From assembly GCA_033064195.1 (NCBI GenBank), contig JARBJD010000043.1, forward strand, positions 124,001 to 188,000: 64,000 nt of DNA, in the 5' to 3' direction. Each line of letters opens with the position of its first letter. Within the stretch, counting starts at the first letter, position 1. The position numbers were made by a program, and so were the translations under genes. The DNA comes from Blattamonas nauphoetae (Eukaryota; Preaxostyla; Oxymonadida). The notes under the pieces were generated by a model, which saw only the letters and a list, made by a program, of their open reading frames with translations, was not told where the DNA came from and searched no databases. This document shows, one piece after another, positions 43,033 to 55,789 of this stretch.

Positions 43033-44124
43033 TCATTTGAGATGTGACCATTCAGTGAATTCTACATTCGATCCCAGTTTCTGTGCGATGGAGCAACTAA
43101 TTCTGACAATATCGAAACCATAATTTCCACCCTTGTTGTGCATCAGTATCTGTTCGAGTGTGTCTTCGAAGCCTTCCGAAATCAGGGCTTGCATCATCCG
43201 TTTCCCGAATTGGACCACTTCTGGGCATTCATCCTCGCATTCTTGACGCGATTGGTTGAGGTTGCCGAATAATACCCAGAGATCAAAGTCCCCTTCTCCA
43301 AATGAAAGACAACTCAAGCAAGCCATCACAATCGGAGATGCGAGGACAAACTCCAATGTCGGTCGATGAAGTGGGCCTATGTCAATGAATATGGCCAATA
43401 GATCCATGAATGAATACAATAGTTTTCCACTGAGAAGATATCGATCTGAGATCAGAAATGTCATTAATTGTGACGATGGGAGCACGACTTTTTGAAAGAC
43501 CATTTCACGATGGTTGTATCTGTCGGCTGGAGTAGTGAGGTCAAGATCGACGAGTGATGATAGAGAGGCGAGATCGACACAATAAGCTATGATTATGAGA
43601 AGAGGGGCGATTATCTTTTCATTTCCTGCAATTGGCAGTGTTTGAGGTTGGACAGTCACTAGAACTTTGCTGACGATATCTGACTCCACGAGACCTTCTC
43701 GAATAGCAGACGATGCAGCTCTGGTGGTTTGGTACAGGAAGAACAGCGCTGCTGCAACTACAGTCGAGTGGGGAGATGACAGTAGAGTCAGAATGCTATT
43801 AACAAAGCCAGAAGGCGATCCGGCTGAAGAGGGAACGAGGTCTCTGATGAGTTTCGCGATAAGCTCGTATTCTTCCCACTCTGGCCCGAGGCTCTTCAAA
43901 AACATCACCACTCTGTCTTGAAGGGCATTGTCGAATGGGTAGTCAGTTTCCACGAGAGCAACAAGCGAACAGTAAATTGCTGATTTCTCCTCAAACGACA
44001 ATTCCGACTTTGGATCGAAATTCAAGAAAGGTTCTTGGAAAGTGTTCAATGTTGAAGGTGATTTTCGTGAGTGAGTCAAAGAGGCATCAGTGGAAGAGTT
44101 CAAAGCAACTGTTTGTTCTTCCAT
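43033..44124 (-). CDS. Family copy 6 (type A), intact ORF
   Basis: 363 residues from ATGGAAGAACAAACAG, chosen because it aligns with the start of copies 2, 10 and 11; an in-frame ATG 60 bases upstream (44,184) exists but lies in spacer-like sequence. Conserved blocks are NFDPKSELSFEEKSAIYCSL, GFVNSILTLLSSPHSTVVAA, HREMVFQKVVLPSSQLMTFL and LHRPTLEFVLASPIVM. Variants include ACLSCLSFGEGDF where others have AFSSCLSFIE, and the C-terminus is LGSNVEFTEWSHLK. It is divergently placed next to the kinase-like gene at 44,332, leaving about 200 bases for both promoters. Confidence 0.75.
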   Translation of the reverse strand: MEEQTVALNSSTDASLTHSRKSPSTLNTFQEPFLNFDPKSELSFEEKSAIYCSLVALVETDYPFDNALQDRVVMFLKSLGPEWEEYELIAKLIRDLVPSSAGSPSGFVNSILTLLSSPHSTVVAAALFFLYQTTRAASSAIREGLVESDIVSKVLVTVQPQTLPIAGNEKIIAPLLIIIAYCVDLASLSSLVDLDLTTPADRYNHREMVFQKVVLPSSQLMTFLISDRYLLSGKLLYSFMDLLAIFIDIGPLHRPTLEFVLASPIVMACLSCLSFGEGDFDLWVLFGNLNQSRQECEDECPEVVQFGKRMMQALISEGFEDTLEQILMHNKGGNYGFDIVRISCSIAQKLGSNVEFTEWSHLK

Positions 44125-44331
44125 GGAATTGTCAGGTGGATCGTGCCATTGTCTGAACAAAATGATGTCAATCAGTCTTTTCATGTATATTCAGTGTTGT
44201 TTGATGATTAAATTGATATGTTCTACATTCTTCCTGTTCATGAGCTGTCTTCCTTCCAGATCAAATTGCTTTCCATCGTTTTGTTTTGATCAGACCATGA
44301 CACAAGGAGTCTCTCTCAGATTTCACTCACC

Positions 44332-46664
44332 ATGACAATGACTTCCCCAAATCCTCTCGCATCAACCTTGCATTTTGGAGAAGAGTCCTTTTCCGAGACT
44401 GATATGGAACGCCTCCTGTCGCAGACACTCTCCCAACTTGAAACTGTCTTGGCTGACCTCTTCAAAAGAAACACGACAAGCGGACACCGACAGTGCCTGT
44501 CGATTGTCAGATTCCTGTCGAACCGTTTTGAGGGCGAAGAGCTGGCTGAGTGTGTGGTTGGAGAGAATACTGTGTGTGATCTTTTTTCAGTGCTCGTGAA
44601 GCAGCCGATGGATCACAGAACTCTCCGGGAAATTGAAGACTTTGCGAACAGACGAGATGAAGCGGATTTTGAGGATTTTCGGAACTTACTTCGACCAAAA
44701 GGGCGACCAAAAGACAAACGAGTTGGTTTGAGCCACACAATGTCAATGCCTCGTGCCAAGAAAGCGAAAGAGGATGAAAAGGAACGCCCACATCGGACGA
44801 AGAAGGAAAGACGATATGGCATTGAGTTTGAGATCCCAGCGTTCAAACGGAAACCAGCGCCTGACGAGGAACAAGACACGCTGCCACCCGAAGAGACACC
44901 AAAGAGCAAGGTAGTCTCAGCGGTTCCAAGCAGAAAACAGAGTGTGAGCGCTCAAAGCGAAGGAAAGGACGCGAAACTCGAAAAAGTGCAAGTGTTGGTG
45001 GTTGGAGAGGATGGGACGATGAAGGCAGGGGGGAGGCTGATGGACAGGTCGCAGACGTTGTTTGTCCGCATGCATGGGGGAGAGGGGAAGGGATGGAAGA
45101 GACGCAGACCAACGGCCAAAGAGAAGGCTCGAATTGCAGCTCGAATATTCGCTGGTTTGGGACAGATCTCGACGAGCGATCCGACATCGCCGATCATCAA
45201 GGGATTCACGCCGTTTTCGGTTCTCTTCGATGCATCCGATGAGATCTGCCTCGTTCTTGAGAAACTGCCGACAAGGACGAAGATGGAGAAGTCGAAAGGG
45301 GAGGACGATGAAGAAGACGAAGGCGAGGAGCACAGTTTGGAGATGGAGCTGCTGTCGGGAGGAGAGCAGCCGACATCTGACGATCTGCTTCGCTGGACCG
45401 ATCCCGCTCGTTTTGAGAAAGATCGAGTGAATCGACACGGTTTGCTTCCTCATCTTGCTCTTATTTCATCTTTTGGATTCTTAATTTTCGATATTTGACC
45501 TCATATTCTCATATTTTTGCAGATCTGTTCTCGTGTCTTGCTTACTCGGCTGCTCTTGTACTGTACGAAATCCAGACGGAAGATCTTCCGTTCTCCTTCA
45601 CAGGCACGCCTGGTGCTCGCCGATACCAGCATTCTGGTGTCCAGCTGCTGATGGACGGGATTGAGGACACCGAAATGCGAAATGTGATTTCTCGCATCCT
45701 CAAAGCGGGTTGGGAGGAGCGGATGCGGCTGTGCGAGTTAGTTGGGTTTGTCTGCAGTCGGGAGGAATGGAGGGGCAGAAAGGAGGGAATCTGTCTCAGC
45801 CGCGTCTTCGCTGACTCGCCGTGTCTTCGCCAGGTATGAGCTTCTCTGTTTGCATTATCACTTCTTCCATCTTCTGCAGATTGAAGATCTTTTGGGGGAA
45901 GATGCGAAAGAACTGCTCCACACTCCTCAGACACGCCCTGGACGTTCGCTGAAGGACACAATCAAAGTCTGCCCTGTTTCGTTTGATTATCTCCCAGAAA
46001 CTGCCAAAAGAGCAGCAAAAAGGCATTAACATTCGAATACTGTCGAAATGTCAGCATTCACGCGACTCGGTTTGCCAAAATTGTCCTTCACACGATTTCC
46101 TCTCCTTTTCGCCTCTTCCTCGCTCAGGAACAAGCCGACGTGGTCATCGTCACTCTTCCCGCCGACACCATCCTTCCCGTCCCTCTCACTCTCCCCCCAT
46201 CCACCCACTCCTCGCCCTCCCGTCGCGACCAAAGCACCCCTCGCGGCCCCTCGAAAAGCCCCGAAAAGAGCGACGACAGCCAAACTTCGCCCAAACCAGC
46301 ACTGCCCGCAGCAAGTTCCGACTCCGACTGTGCCATCTCGCTCGTCAGCACGCCGTCGCTGCCTTCGTCCACACATCACCTCCTCTTCGTCATCGCGGAG
46401 AGCGACACAGAAGGCGAGAAGCACACACACTGCTTCGCTCGCTGTGTGGGAGAGGAGGGCTGGCAGAGAGTGTCGCGAGAGTATTCGGAAGACGTGTCTG
46501 AGCAGGTTGTGAAGCGATTGTGCGAGAAGAGTGGGAAGGGTGGGCTTCGAGTGGTGGAAGTGGGATATGTGAAGGGAAGCGTGGAGGAGGAGAAAAGAGC
46601 GAAGATTGCGATAAGTTCGGAGGGGGAGAGGGATGAAGAAGAGAGAAGGAGCGAATCAGGGTGA
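44332..46664 (+). CDS. Degenerate protein-kinase-like (pseudokinase) protein, three exons
   Basis: Exon 1 is 44,332-45,439 with a long charged N-terminal region (KAKEDEKERPHRTKKERRYG). The proposed introns are 45,440-45,522 (83 bases) and 45,834-45,879 (46 bases). The C-terminal part reads like a kinase domain without catalytic residues: FTPFSVLFDASDEICLVLEK, then DLFSCLAYSAALVLYEIQTE (the usual DVFSLG...LYE region), GVQLLMDGIEDTEMRNVISR and KAGWEERMRLCELV. No VAIK lysine, HRD or DFG is seen. Exon 3 stops at TAA 46,027-46,029, but the frame one base back continues as KALTFEYCRNVSIHATRFAK and QEQADVVIVTLPADTILPVP to 46,664. The switch falls on an A5 run near 46,016-46,020, so an indel or frameshift is likely. 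Probably a signalling scaffold; role unknown. Confidence 0.6.
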
Positions 46665-46926
46665 TCTTTTGATTTATTCAGATTAATTTCATATTATCAC
46701 GACCCTCATTCGCAAGCATCTCATTTTAGTTCATTTTCAGCGATATCGTTTTTATTCTTCCTGGATCAGTAGAACCACATGTGAATTGGACGGGTTAAGG
46801 GCTTCCACTCCATTCACCACTATCTCTCGGCCTCACGCCTTCATATTCTTGATTTATTTCCGACCTCGAGTTTCTCCAATCATCTTGTCCCCTCTTTGCG
46901 ATTTATTTTGTTTTTTGTCCTGAATC

Positions 46927-49526
<2,600 letters not shown>

Positions 49527-49735
49527 GTGACTTGTGTTTCATTTCGTTTTTTTGCTTTGGACTGTCGATGGTTCATGTCATGTCTTGTTGCGGTCTTGTT
49601 CTCGAATGTCGTGAATGGAAGATGAATCGCGGAATTCACCTGGAGCTATAACGGATCGAATGTTGTCTTGAGGAACCACTGTTGTGTGAGATACTGTTGA
49701 TGACTGGCCAATGGGATGATCTGTCTCACTTCTCA

Positions 49736-50836
49736 ATGGAAAAAAACAAAGTTGATTTCGACCCGACTTCTGATTCCTGTTTTAGTCACTTACTTGTCTT
49801 CCCTTCAACTATCAAGCCTGACAAAGAACCATTCATGAAATTCGATCCCAGATACTCACGATTGTCTTACGATGAACAATTAAGAGTTTACTGTTCACTT
49901 GTTGCTCTCGTGAAAGCTGAATATCCTTTTGACGAAGAACTTCAAGACAACGCTGCCCACTTTTTGAAGAGACTACATCCGAAATGTCGGGATGAACCTC
50001 GAGATGTCGCAGAGCTCGTCACAGACCTCGTTCCCTCTTCAGTCGGATCGACTTCTGGGTTTGTGGAGAGCATTTTGACCCTGCTGTCATCTCCACACTT
50101 GAAAGTGTACAAAGCAGCTTTATCGTTCCTTGCAGCCTCAATGAATGATTCACCACAAGAAATTCTGTGTCTTCACTTAGAGTCTGATCTCATCACCAAA
50201 GTGTTAGCTACTGTTCAACCTCACACACTGCCAATTTCGGGAAATGAAAGGATGTTCACAAATCTCACCAGAATCATCGTTCATTTTGTCAACCTCGAGA
50301 CTGCATCAAATCTCGAAACCCGATATCTCAACAAACTTGGCCTCGCGACTGCAGCCGTTGACACAATCAACCTTCGTGAAATGATCTTTCAAAAGGTCGT
50401 GCTCCCATCGTCGTAGTTTGTGACATTTCTGATCTCAAATCTGTATTACCTCAAAGATGGGTCGCTCAATTATTTCATGTCTCTGTTATTCGCACTCCTT
50501 GAAATCAGCCCTTATCATCGACCAACATTGGAATATGTTCTCGCATCTCCGATTGCGATGGCATTCTCAAGTAGTCTTTCGATCGTCGAAGGCTGGGAGT
50601 ATTCCTGGAGGCCTCTTCTCTTCGTCAACTCTTTGCTGAAAAAATGGATGAACGAAGGTCCAGAAGTAACCCAATCTGCGAAACGGATGATGCGAGCTCT
50701 GATTTCGGAAGGCTTCGAAGACACAATCAAACAGATGATAAAACATGACAAGAGCGAATTTTATAGTCACAATGTTGTCGAACATAGTCACTCAATCTCA
50801 CAATCTCTGGGATCGAATGTGACAAGGCCGCAATAG
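49736..50836 (+). pseudogene. Family copy 7 (type A) with one in-frame TAG
   Basis: Full-length from ATGGAAAAAAACAAAG to LGSNVTRPQ, interrupted only by TAG at 50,417-50,419. The stop replaces the Gln of the invariant VLPSSQF motif (here TCG TCG TAG TTT), so a single C-to-T change explains it. Other blocks are normal: RLSYDEQLRVYCSLVALVKA, GFVESILTLLSSPHLKV, YHRPTLEYVLASPIAM. Translation would give 227 residues. Both halves remain open and otherwise undamaged, so the mutation is young, or the sequence has an error, or readthrough occurs. Confidence 0.75.
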
Positions 50837-50839
50837 GAT

Positions 50840-51200
50840 GAGACTCAAAAGACACGTCGAAATCGTCTCTCGAATGACTCCACAATGCTTTCTGCGGACT
50901 CTCCTCGGATTTTGGGAATATTTTGATTGCTGGTGCAGATGAACAGCTTCTGGGATCGCGTCGAATCGTCCAGAAATGGTTTGATCTCTTGGGTTCGTCG
51001 TTCTCAACGCGGCTGTCTTTGACTGTCACATCGTCAACTGTCCTCTCTCCAAACAATTCCTTGCGTCCCTCCACGATGCATTGTGACCAGATTATCTTTC
51101 CCATTCCGACTTTTGGACCATCTCTGAAACACTTCTCGTTTATCTCGCCGAACTGGAATGCGCCCCACATTCCCATCATTCCACAGCCACCCTCGATCTG
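50840..51200 (+). repeat. Conserved downstream block, family copy 7
   Basis: Holds the longest antisense frame of any copy (50,727-51,245, 172 codons) because it runs into the gene itself. Otherwise as elsewhere. Confidence 0.7.
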
Positions 51201-52009
51201 TTTGCGGTGTGTTCTGCTATTCCGGTTGTTTTCTTTTCTTTCCATCGGCTGTTTCTGTGTTTTTCTTCTTTCTCCCTCCTTCTCTCCTTTTGTGTCATCT
51301 CTTCATCCTTTTCTCTCATTCTCTCCCCAATCGCTCAAAACTGGATTGTGTGTAGTTATTTCGCGAACTAGGTGACTCCTGACAGAATCATCGTTCATCA
51401 GCACTTGACGAAATCACGATTTTTCAATTCCCATCCAGTCATTTGTTGATGTTCAGTCATTGTCTGGTGGACAGCAGTTGATTTGTTCAGCCCTGACACT
51501 CTGTTTTGGTGACGAGTTTTCTGTTCTCTCACAACTCCCATTCTCATCCACTGAACTGGACGATATCGACATCAAATGAATCACAACTCCCATCCCATTG
51601 TGTGAACATGCCATTTCCAAACACACGTGCTGTTCTGATGTCATGAAAATGGTTGCGAATCGTCGCCTCTTTTCTTCTGTCATTCAGACTCCGAAGTGTC
51701 TCTCGTCAACATTTTGAAGACTCTGGCCTCACCTGCTGTGTTGTTTGCTGTCGGAAGGAGAACAGACTGGATGTGTGGACGTCGACTCAGAAACAATCGA
51801 TGAATGTCCAACTTGCCAGATAGGTAGTTATTTGTTGTCATTGATGATTGGATCGTTTAGTCTCTTCGTATTGATAACATTTCGTGGAATGAATCGTGTA
51901 TAATGCAACTCGTTTCTTTTTTCGTAAAAAGTGATGAACAATGGGATGATCCTATTCATCTTCACATCGTCAGCATTGGCAATTCAACAATCTATTCATC
52001 ACCTTCAAC
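51200..52009 (+). repeat. Upstream spacer, type B, for copy 8
   Basis: A pyrimidine-rich stretch at 51,220-51,340 (TTCTTTCTCCC-type) is followed by the type B spacer, which ends 16 bases before the gene with TTCATCACCTTCAACATGC. The MPFPNTHAV frame is degraded here. Confidence 0.6.
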
Positions 52010-53206
52010 ATGCTTAGCGGAATCTTTGACGACACAGACAGTGGATTTGACGACACAGACGAAGAATTTGAGCAACTCATTGGGAGAACAGTGTCCTTTA
52101 TCATTCCAAAAGGGGCATTTGTGAATTCTGTATTCGGACAATCTCTTTCCAGGCCATCTTTCCTCACCATGACAACAAGCAGAGAATTGCCCTTTTCGGA
52201 CGGATCGATCCTTTACTCGTCTCTTGTGGCTCGCGTGAAACAGGAATCTCCTTTTGACGAAGCCGTTCAGGACCAAGCTGTCGAATTGTTGAAGATGTTC
52301 GAGCCGAAACCGAACGAAAGCAAACTTGCTGATGCAATTATCAAAAACCTCGTTCCCTCTTCAGCCGGATCGACATCCGGGTTTATTGATAGTATCGTCA
52401 CTCTGCTGTCATCTCCCCACTCGAGAGTGGTTGAGGCAGCGTTGTCATTCCTCTTCGAATCAATATGCAATTCATCGTTTGTTGTTCGACATCATCTTGT
52501 GGAATCAGATCTCATCAGCAAACTGTTGGCAACGACTCAAACTCACATACTGCCAATATCAATAAATGTAACGATATTCGGCAAGCTCGTAAATGTCATC
52601 ATCTATTGCCTCCAACTCGCTCGTCCTTTTTATGTCAGTGAACTTGGCATCTCTGCACTCGCCGCATTCAACCATCGTGAAATGATCTTTCAGAAGGTCG
52701 TGATCCCATCGTCACAATTTATGACATCTCTGATCTCCAATCGCCACTTCCTCAATGAAGCCTTGCTGGACTGGTTCATGGTTCTTTTGACCGTACTCCT
52801 TCGAATGTGCCCTTTTCATCGTCCAACATTGGAGTTTGTCCTCGATTCTCCGATTGCGATGGGATTCTCAAGTTGTCTCACACTCGTCGAGGACGAGCAT
52901 CGTTTCTGGGTTACCCTCTTGAACATCCACAATTCACTCAAAGAATGGAAGAAACAAAGCCGTGAAGTAGCCCAATCTGGGGAACGGATGATACAATCTC
53001 TGTTTTCGGTTGGCTTCGAAGACACACTCGATCAGATGTCGATGAGGGACAAAGGCGGATATTGTGGTCTCCGTCTTGTTGAACTTGTCCACTGCATCTC
53101 CCTAATGCTGGGATCGAATGTGGACTGTCCTGAAGACGATGATGAAGACGAAAGTGAAGACGATGACGAAGAAGAAAGTGAAAGCGAAGCTACCTCTCTC
53201 GAATGA
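52010..53206 (+). CDS. Family copy 8 (type B) with acidic C-terminal tail, intact ORF
   Basis: 398 residues, the longest copy. The N-terminus MLSGIFDDTDSGFDDTDEEF is followed by QLIGRTVSFIIPKGAFVNSV. Core blocks are standard: SGFIDSIVTLLSSPHSRVVE, HREMIFQKVVIPSSQFMTSL, FHRPTLEFVLDSPIAM, QSGERMIQSLFSVGFEDTL. Where other copies stop just after LGSNV, this one continues with CPEDDDEDESEDDDEEESES and ends EATSLE at a TGA that lies in the conserved downstream block. The acidic tail comes from a GAYGAN-type codon expansion and is unique in the window. Confidence 0.75.
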   Translation: MLSGIFDDTDSGFDDTDEEFEQLIGRTVSFIIPKGAFVNSVFGQSLSRPSFLTMTTSRELPFSDGSILYSSLVARVKQESPFDEAVQDQAVELLKMFEPKPNESKLADAIIKNLVPSSAGSTSGFIDSIVTLLSSPHSRVVEAALSFLFESICNSSFVVRHHLVESDLISKLLATTQTHILPISINVTIFGKLVNVIIYCLQLARPFYVSELGISALAAFNHREMIFQKVVIPSSQFMTSLISNRHFLNEALLDWFMVLLTVLLRMCPFHRPTLEFVLDSPIAMGFSSCLTLVEDEHRFWVTLLNIHNSLKEWKKQSREVAQSGERMIQSLFSVGFEDTLDQMSMRDKGGYCGLRLVELVHCISLMLGSNVDCPEDDDEDESEDDDEEESESEATSLE

Positions 53207-53530
53207 CTCCACAATGATTTCTGCGGACTCTCCTCGGATGTTGGGAATGCGCTGATTGCTGGTGCCGACGAAAAGATTCTGGGATCGCCTCCAATCGTCC
53301 AGAAATGGTTTGCTGTTTTAGGTTCGTCGCTCTCAACGCGGCTGTCTTTGACTGTCACATCGTCAACCGTCCTCTCTCCAAACAATTCCTTGCGTCCCTG
53401 AACGATGCATTGTGACCAGATTATCTTTCGCATTCTCGACTTGTGAACTTCTCAAAAACATTTCTCGTTTTTCTCGTCCAAATGGGATGTGCCCCACATT
53501 CCCGCCCTTCCACAGCCACCCTCGATCTGT
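53207..53530 (+). repeat. Conserved downstream block, family copy 8
   Basis: Begins at the stop codon itself (CTCTCGAATGACTCC). Antisense frame open 53,032-53,433, including a run of serines opposite the acidic tail. Confidence 0.7.
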
Positions 53531-54190
53531 TTGAAGTGTGCCCTATTATTTGTGCTTCTTGTGTTTGTGCAATCGCCAGTTTCTCTTTTTCGTCTCTATC
53601 CATCTCCCTCTCCTTTTATCTCATCTCTTCAACGTCATTTTATCTCATTCTCTCCACAGCAGCTAAAACAATAAGTATGTTGGACCTTGCTTCGCGAACT
53701 GATTGTTCGTGACGAAGAATCGTTGATCATCGCCACTTGACGAAACCACAAATATGTCCTTCCCAATTCCATCATTCGTTGATGATTAGCCTTCGTCTGG
53801 CGGACATTTCTTGATTTCTTCTGCCCGTCCTCTGTTTTGGCGACGCTTTTTCTAACATCTCACAACACACATTCTCATCCACTGAACTGAACAATATCGA
53901 CATTAAATCAATCGCAACTCCCATCCCATTGTTTCACCATGCCATTTCCGAACACACATGCGGTTCTATGTCGTCGAAATGGGTGCGAATCGTCGCCTCT
54001 CTTCTTCTGTCATTCAGACTCCGAAGTGTCTCTCATTCACATTTTAAAGGATCTGGCTTCACCTGCTTTGTTGTTTGCTGTCGGAAGGAGGATAAATTGG
54101 ATGTGTGGACGTCGACTCAGAATCAATCGATGAAAGTCCAACTTTCCAGACACAGACTTATACGTTCTCGTTGATGATTGGATTGTTTAG
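53530..54190 (+). repeat. Orphan type B upstream spacer, no gene follows
   Basis: After a T-rich stretch, 53,760-54,175 matches the type B spacer, including MPFPNTHAVLCRRNGCES at 53,939 and the CCRKEDKLDVWTSTQ stretch. In other places a family gene follows about 180 bases later. Here homology stops at about 54,195 (after GATTGGATTGTTTAGTCTCT) and the sequence turns into the far end of the inverted copy 9. A gene has been lost or an inversion junction lies here. Confidence 0.6.
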
Positions 54191-54344
54191 TCTCTGATTT
54201 TCATCTCACCGAAGGAAGAAGATGATTATGAGTTGAGATAAGTGTCTGAAGAAAGAGAGAGTGTGACGCTGGCTTAATCCTGAGAACACAAACATCCAAC
54301 TCCAAATAAAGCAGAATAAACTTAAAACAGATCGTGCATTGTGT

Positions 54345-54688
54345 TTGAACGGATTGAATGAGGAGTGTATCCAATTTCGACGAGAAAACCGAGTTGTGTT
54401 TCTGAGATTGTTTGAAAGTCGAGATTGAGAAAGATAATCTGGTCACAATGCATCATTCGGGGACGCAAGGAATTGTTTGGAGAGAGGACGGTTGACGATG
54501 TGACAGTCAAAGACAGCCGCGGTGAGAACGACCAACCCCAATGAGCAAACCATTTCTGGACGATTGGAGGCGATCCTAGAATCTGCTCATCTGCACCAGC
54601 AATCAAAGTATTCCCAACATCCGAGGAGAGTCCGCAGAAACGAGTTGGACACATTTGGGAGAGGCGGATTCAACGATCAGCTTGAGAT
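54345..54688 (-). repeat. Conserved downstream block, family copy 9
   Basis: Same landmarks. The antisense frame is closed by a TGA in CCCCAATGAGC at about 54,536, a second example of that frame being unprotected. Confidence 0.75.
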
Positions 54689-54689
54689 C

Positions 54690-55767
54690 TCACTCTCCGG
54701 TGAATTCCACATTCGATCCCAGTTTCTGTGAGATCAATTTGCAAGAAGAATCAACCCAGTCGAGATATGCTCGGTTATTGTCGTTCATCATCATCTGTTC
54801 GAGCTTGTCTTCGAAGCCCTCTGAAAACAGAGCTTGCATCATCCGTTTCCCAGATTGGACCACTTTTGGACCTTCTGTCTTCCATTCTCTCAGCATATAG
54901 TTCATTTTGGTGAGAACACGCCCCCTGACAAAATCATCTTCGACGAAGGAGAGACAACTTGACAATGCCATCACAATCGGAGATGCGACAATAAATTCCA
55001 ATGTTGGAATATGAAATGGGCCTTTGTGAATGAGTGTTGCCAATAGATTCGTGAATGAGAAGAGTAAGTCTTCATTGAGAAGATATCGATTTGAGATCAG
55101 AAATGTCACAAATTGAGATGATGGGATCACGACCTTTTGCAGGATAATTTCACGACGGTTGTATATGCTGACTGCATCAGTGATACCGAGTCTTGTGAGA
55201 TACCCTGGATCTGTCAGACTGAGGCAATACTTGATGATCCAATTGAGACTGTCGAATATCTCTTCATTTCCTGAAATTGACAATGCGTGAGGTTGGACTG
55301 TATTGAGTATCTTGCTGATGACATCTGTCTCAACGAGGTGATATCGATTCCCTTTGGAGGAATACCTTTTTTGTTTCCATCAGGAATGACATCGCTGCTG
55401 CAACCACAGTCGAGTGGGGAGATGACAGCAGAGTGCAAATGCTCTGAACAAACTCAGAAGGCGATCCGGATGAAGAGGGAACGAGGTTTGTGACGAGTTT
55501 AGCCGCAAGAACGAAATCCCTTGTCGGTTTGAGGCTTTCCAAAAATCGGGCAGCTCTGTCTTGGAGTGCATCGTCAAAAACATATTTCCCTTTCACGAGG
55601 GCAACAAGGGAATTGTAAATGGTTGATTCCTCATCAAATGACAAGAGTGAGTTCACATCGAAATTCAGGAATGAAAGAGGGGATGTGTTGACAGTTGTAT
55701 GTGATTTCTGTGAGTGATTCAAAGAGGCACCAGAAGATCTTTTCGAACGAGACAGTCCCTTTTTCAT
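54690..55767 (-). pseudogene. Family copy 9 (type A) with one frameshift
   Basis: Frame 1 runs from MKKGLSRSKRSSGASL at 55,767 to the block SPHSTVVAAAMSFLMETKK; frame 2 continues as LPISGNEE-like (SISGNEEIFDSL), REIILQKVVIPSSQFVTFL and FHIPTLEFIVASPIVM to LGSNVEFTGE. The switch maps to a T run at 55,367-55,372 that has six T where copy 11 has five (60,595-60,599). One extra base therefore breaks an otherwise complete gene. A homopolymer error in the assembly would look the same. Confidence 0.8.
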
Positions 55768-55789
55768 TGAATAAATGGAGGAGGATCAT

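Noticed and set aside
46010-46030. Programmed -1 frameshift signal at the A5 run
   Set aside because: A AAA AGG is only a weak slippery site and no downstream pseudoknot was recognised; an indel is simpler. Kept as a question, not a call.
49736-50836. Alternative genetic code with TAG or TAA read as glutamine
   Set aside because: YAK1, TCF25, the transposase and six intact family genes contain no internal TAG or TAA and use CAA/CAG for Gln; family genes end at TAG, TAA or TGA at aligned places.
50727-51245. Antisense ORF over the downstream block (KIIWSQCIV...ELFGERTVDDVTVKD)
   Set aside because: Open in many copies and protein-like, but stopped in copies 5, 9 and 10, and base changes between blocks ignore codon position.
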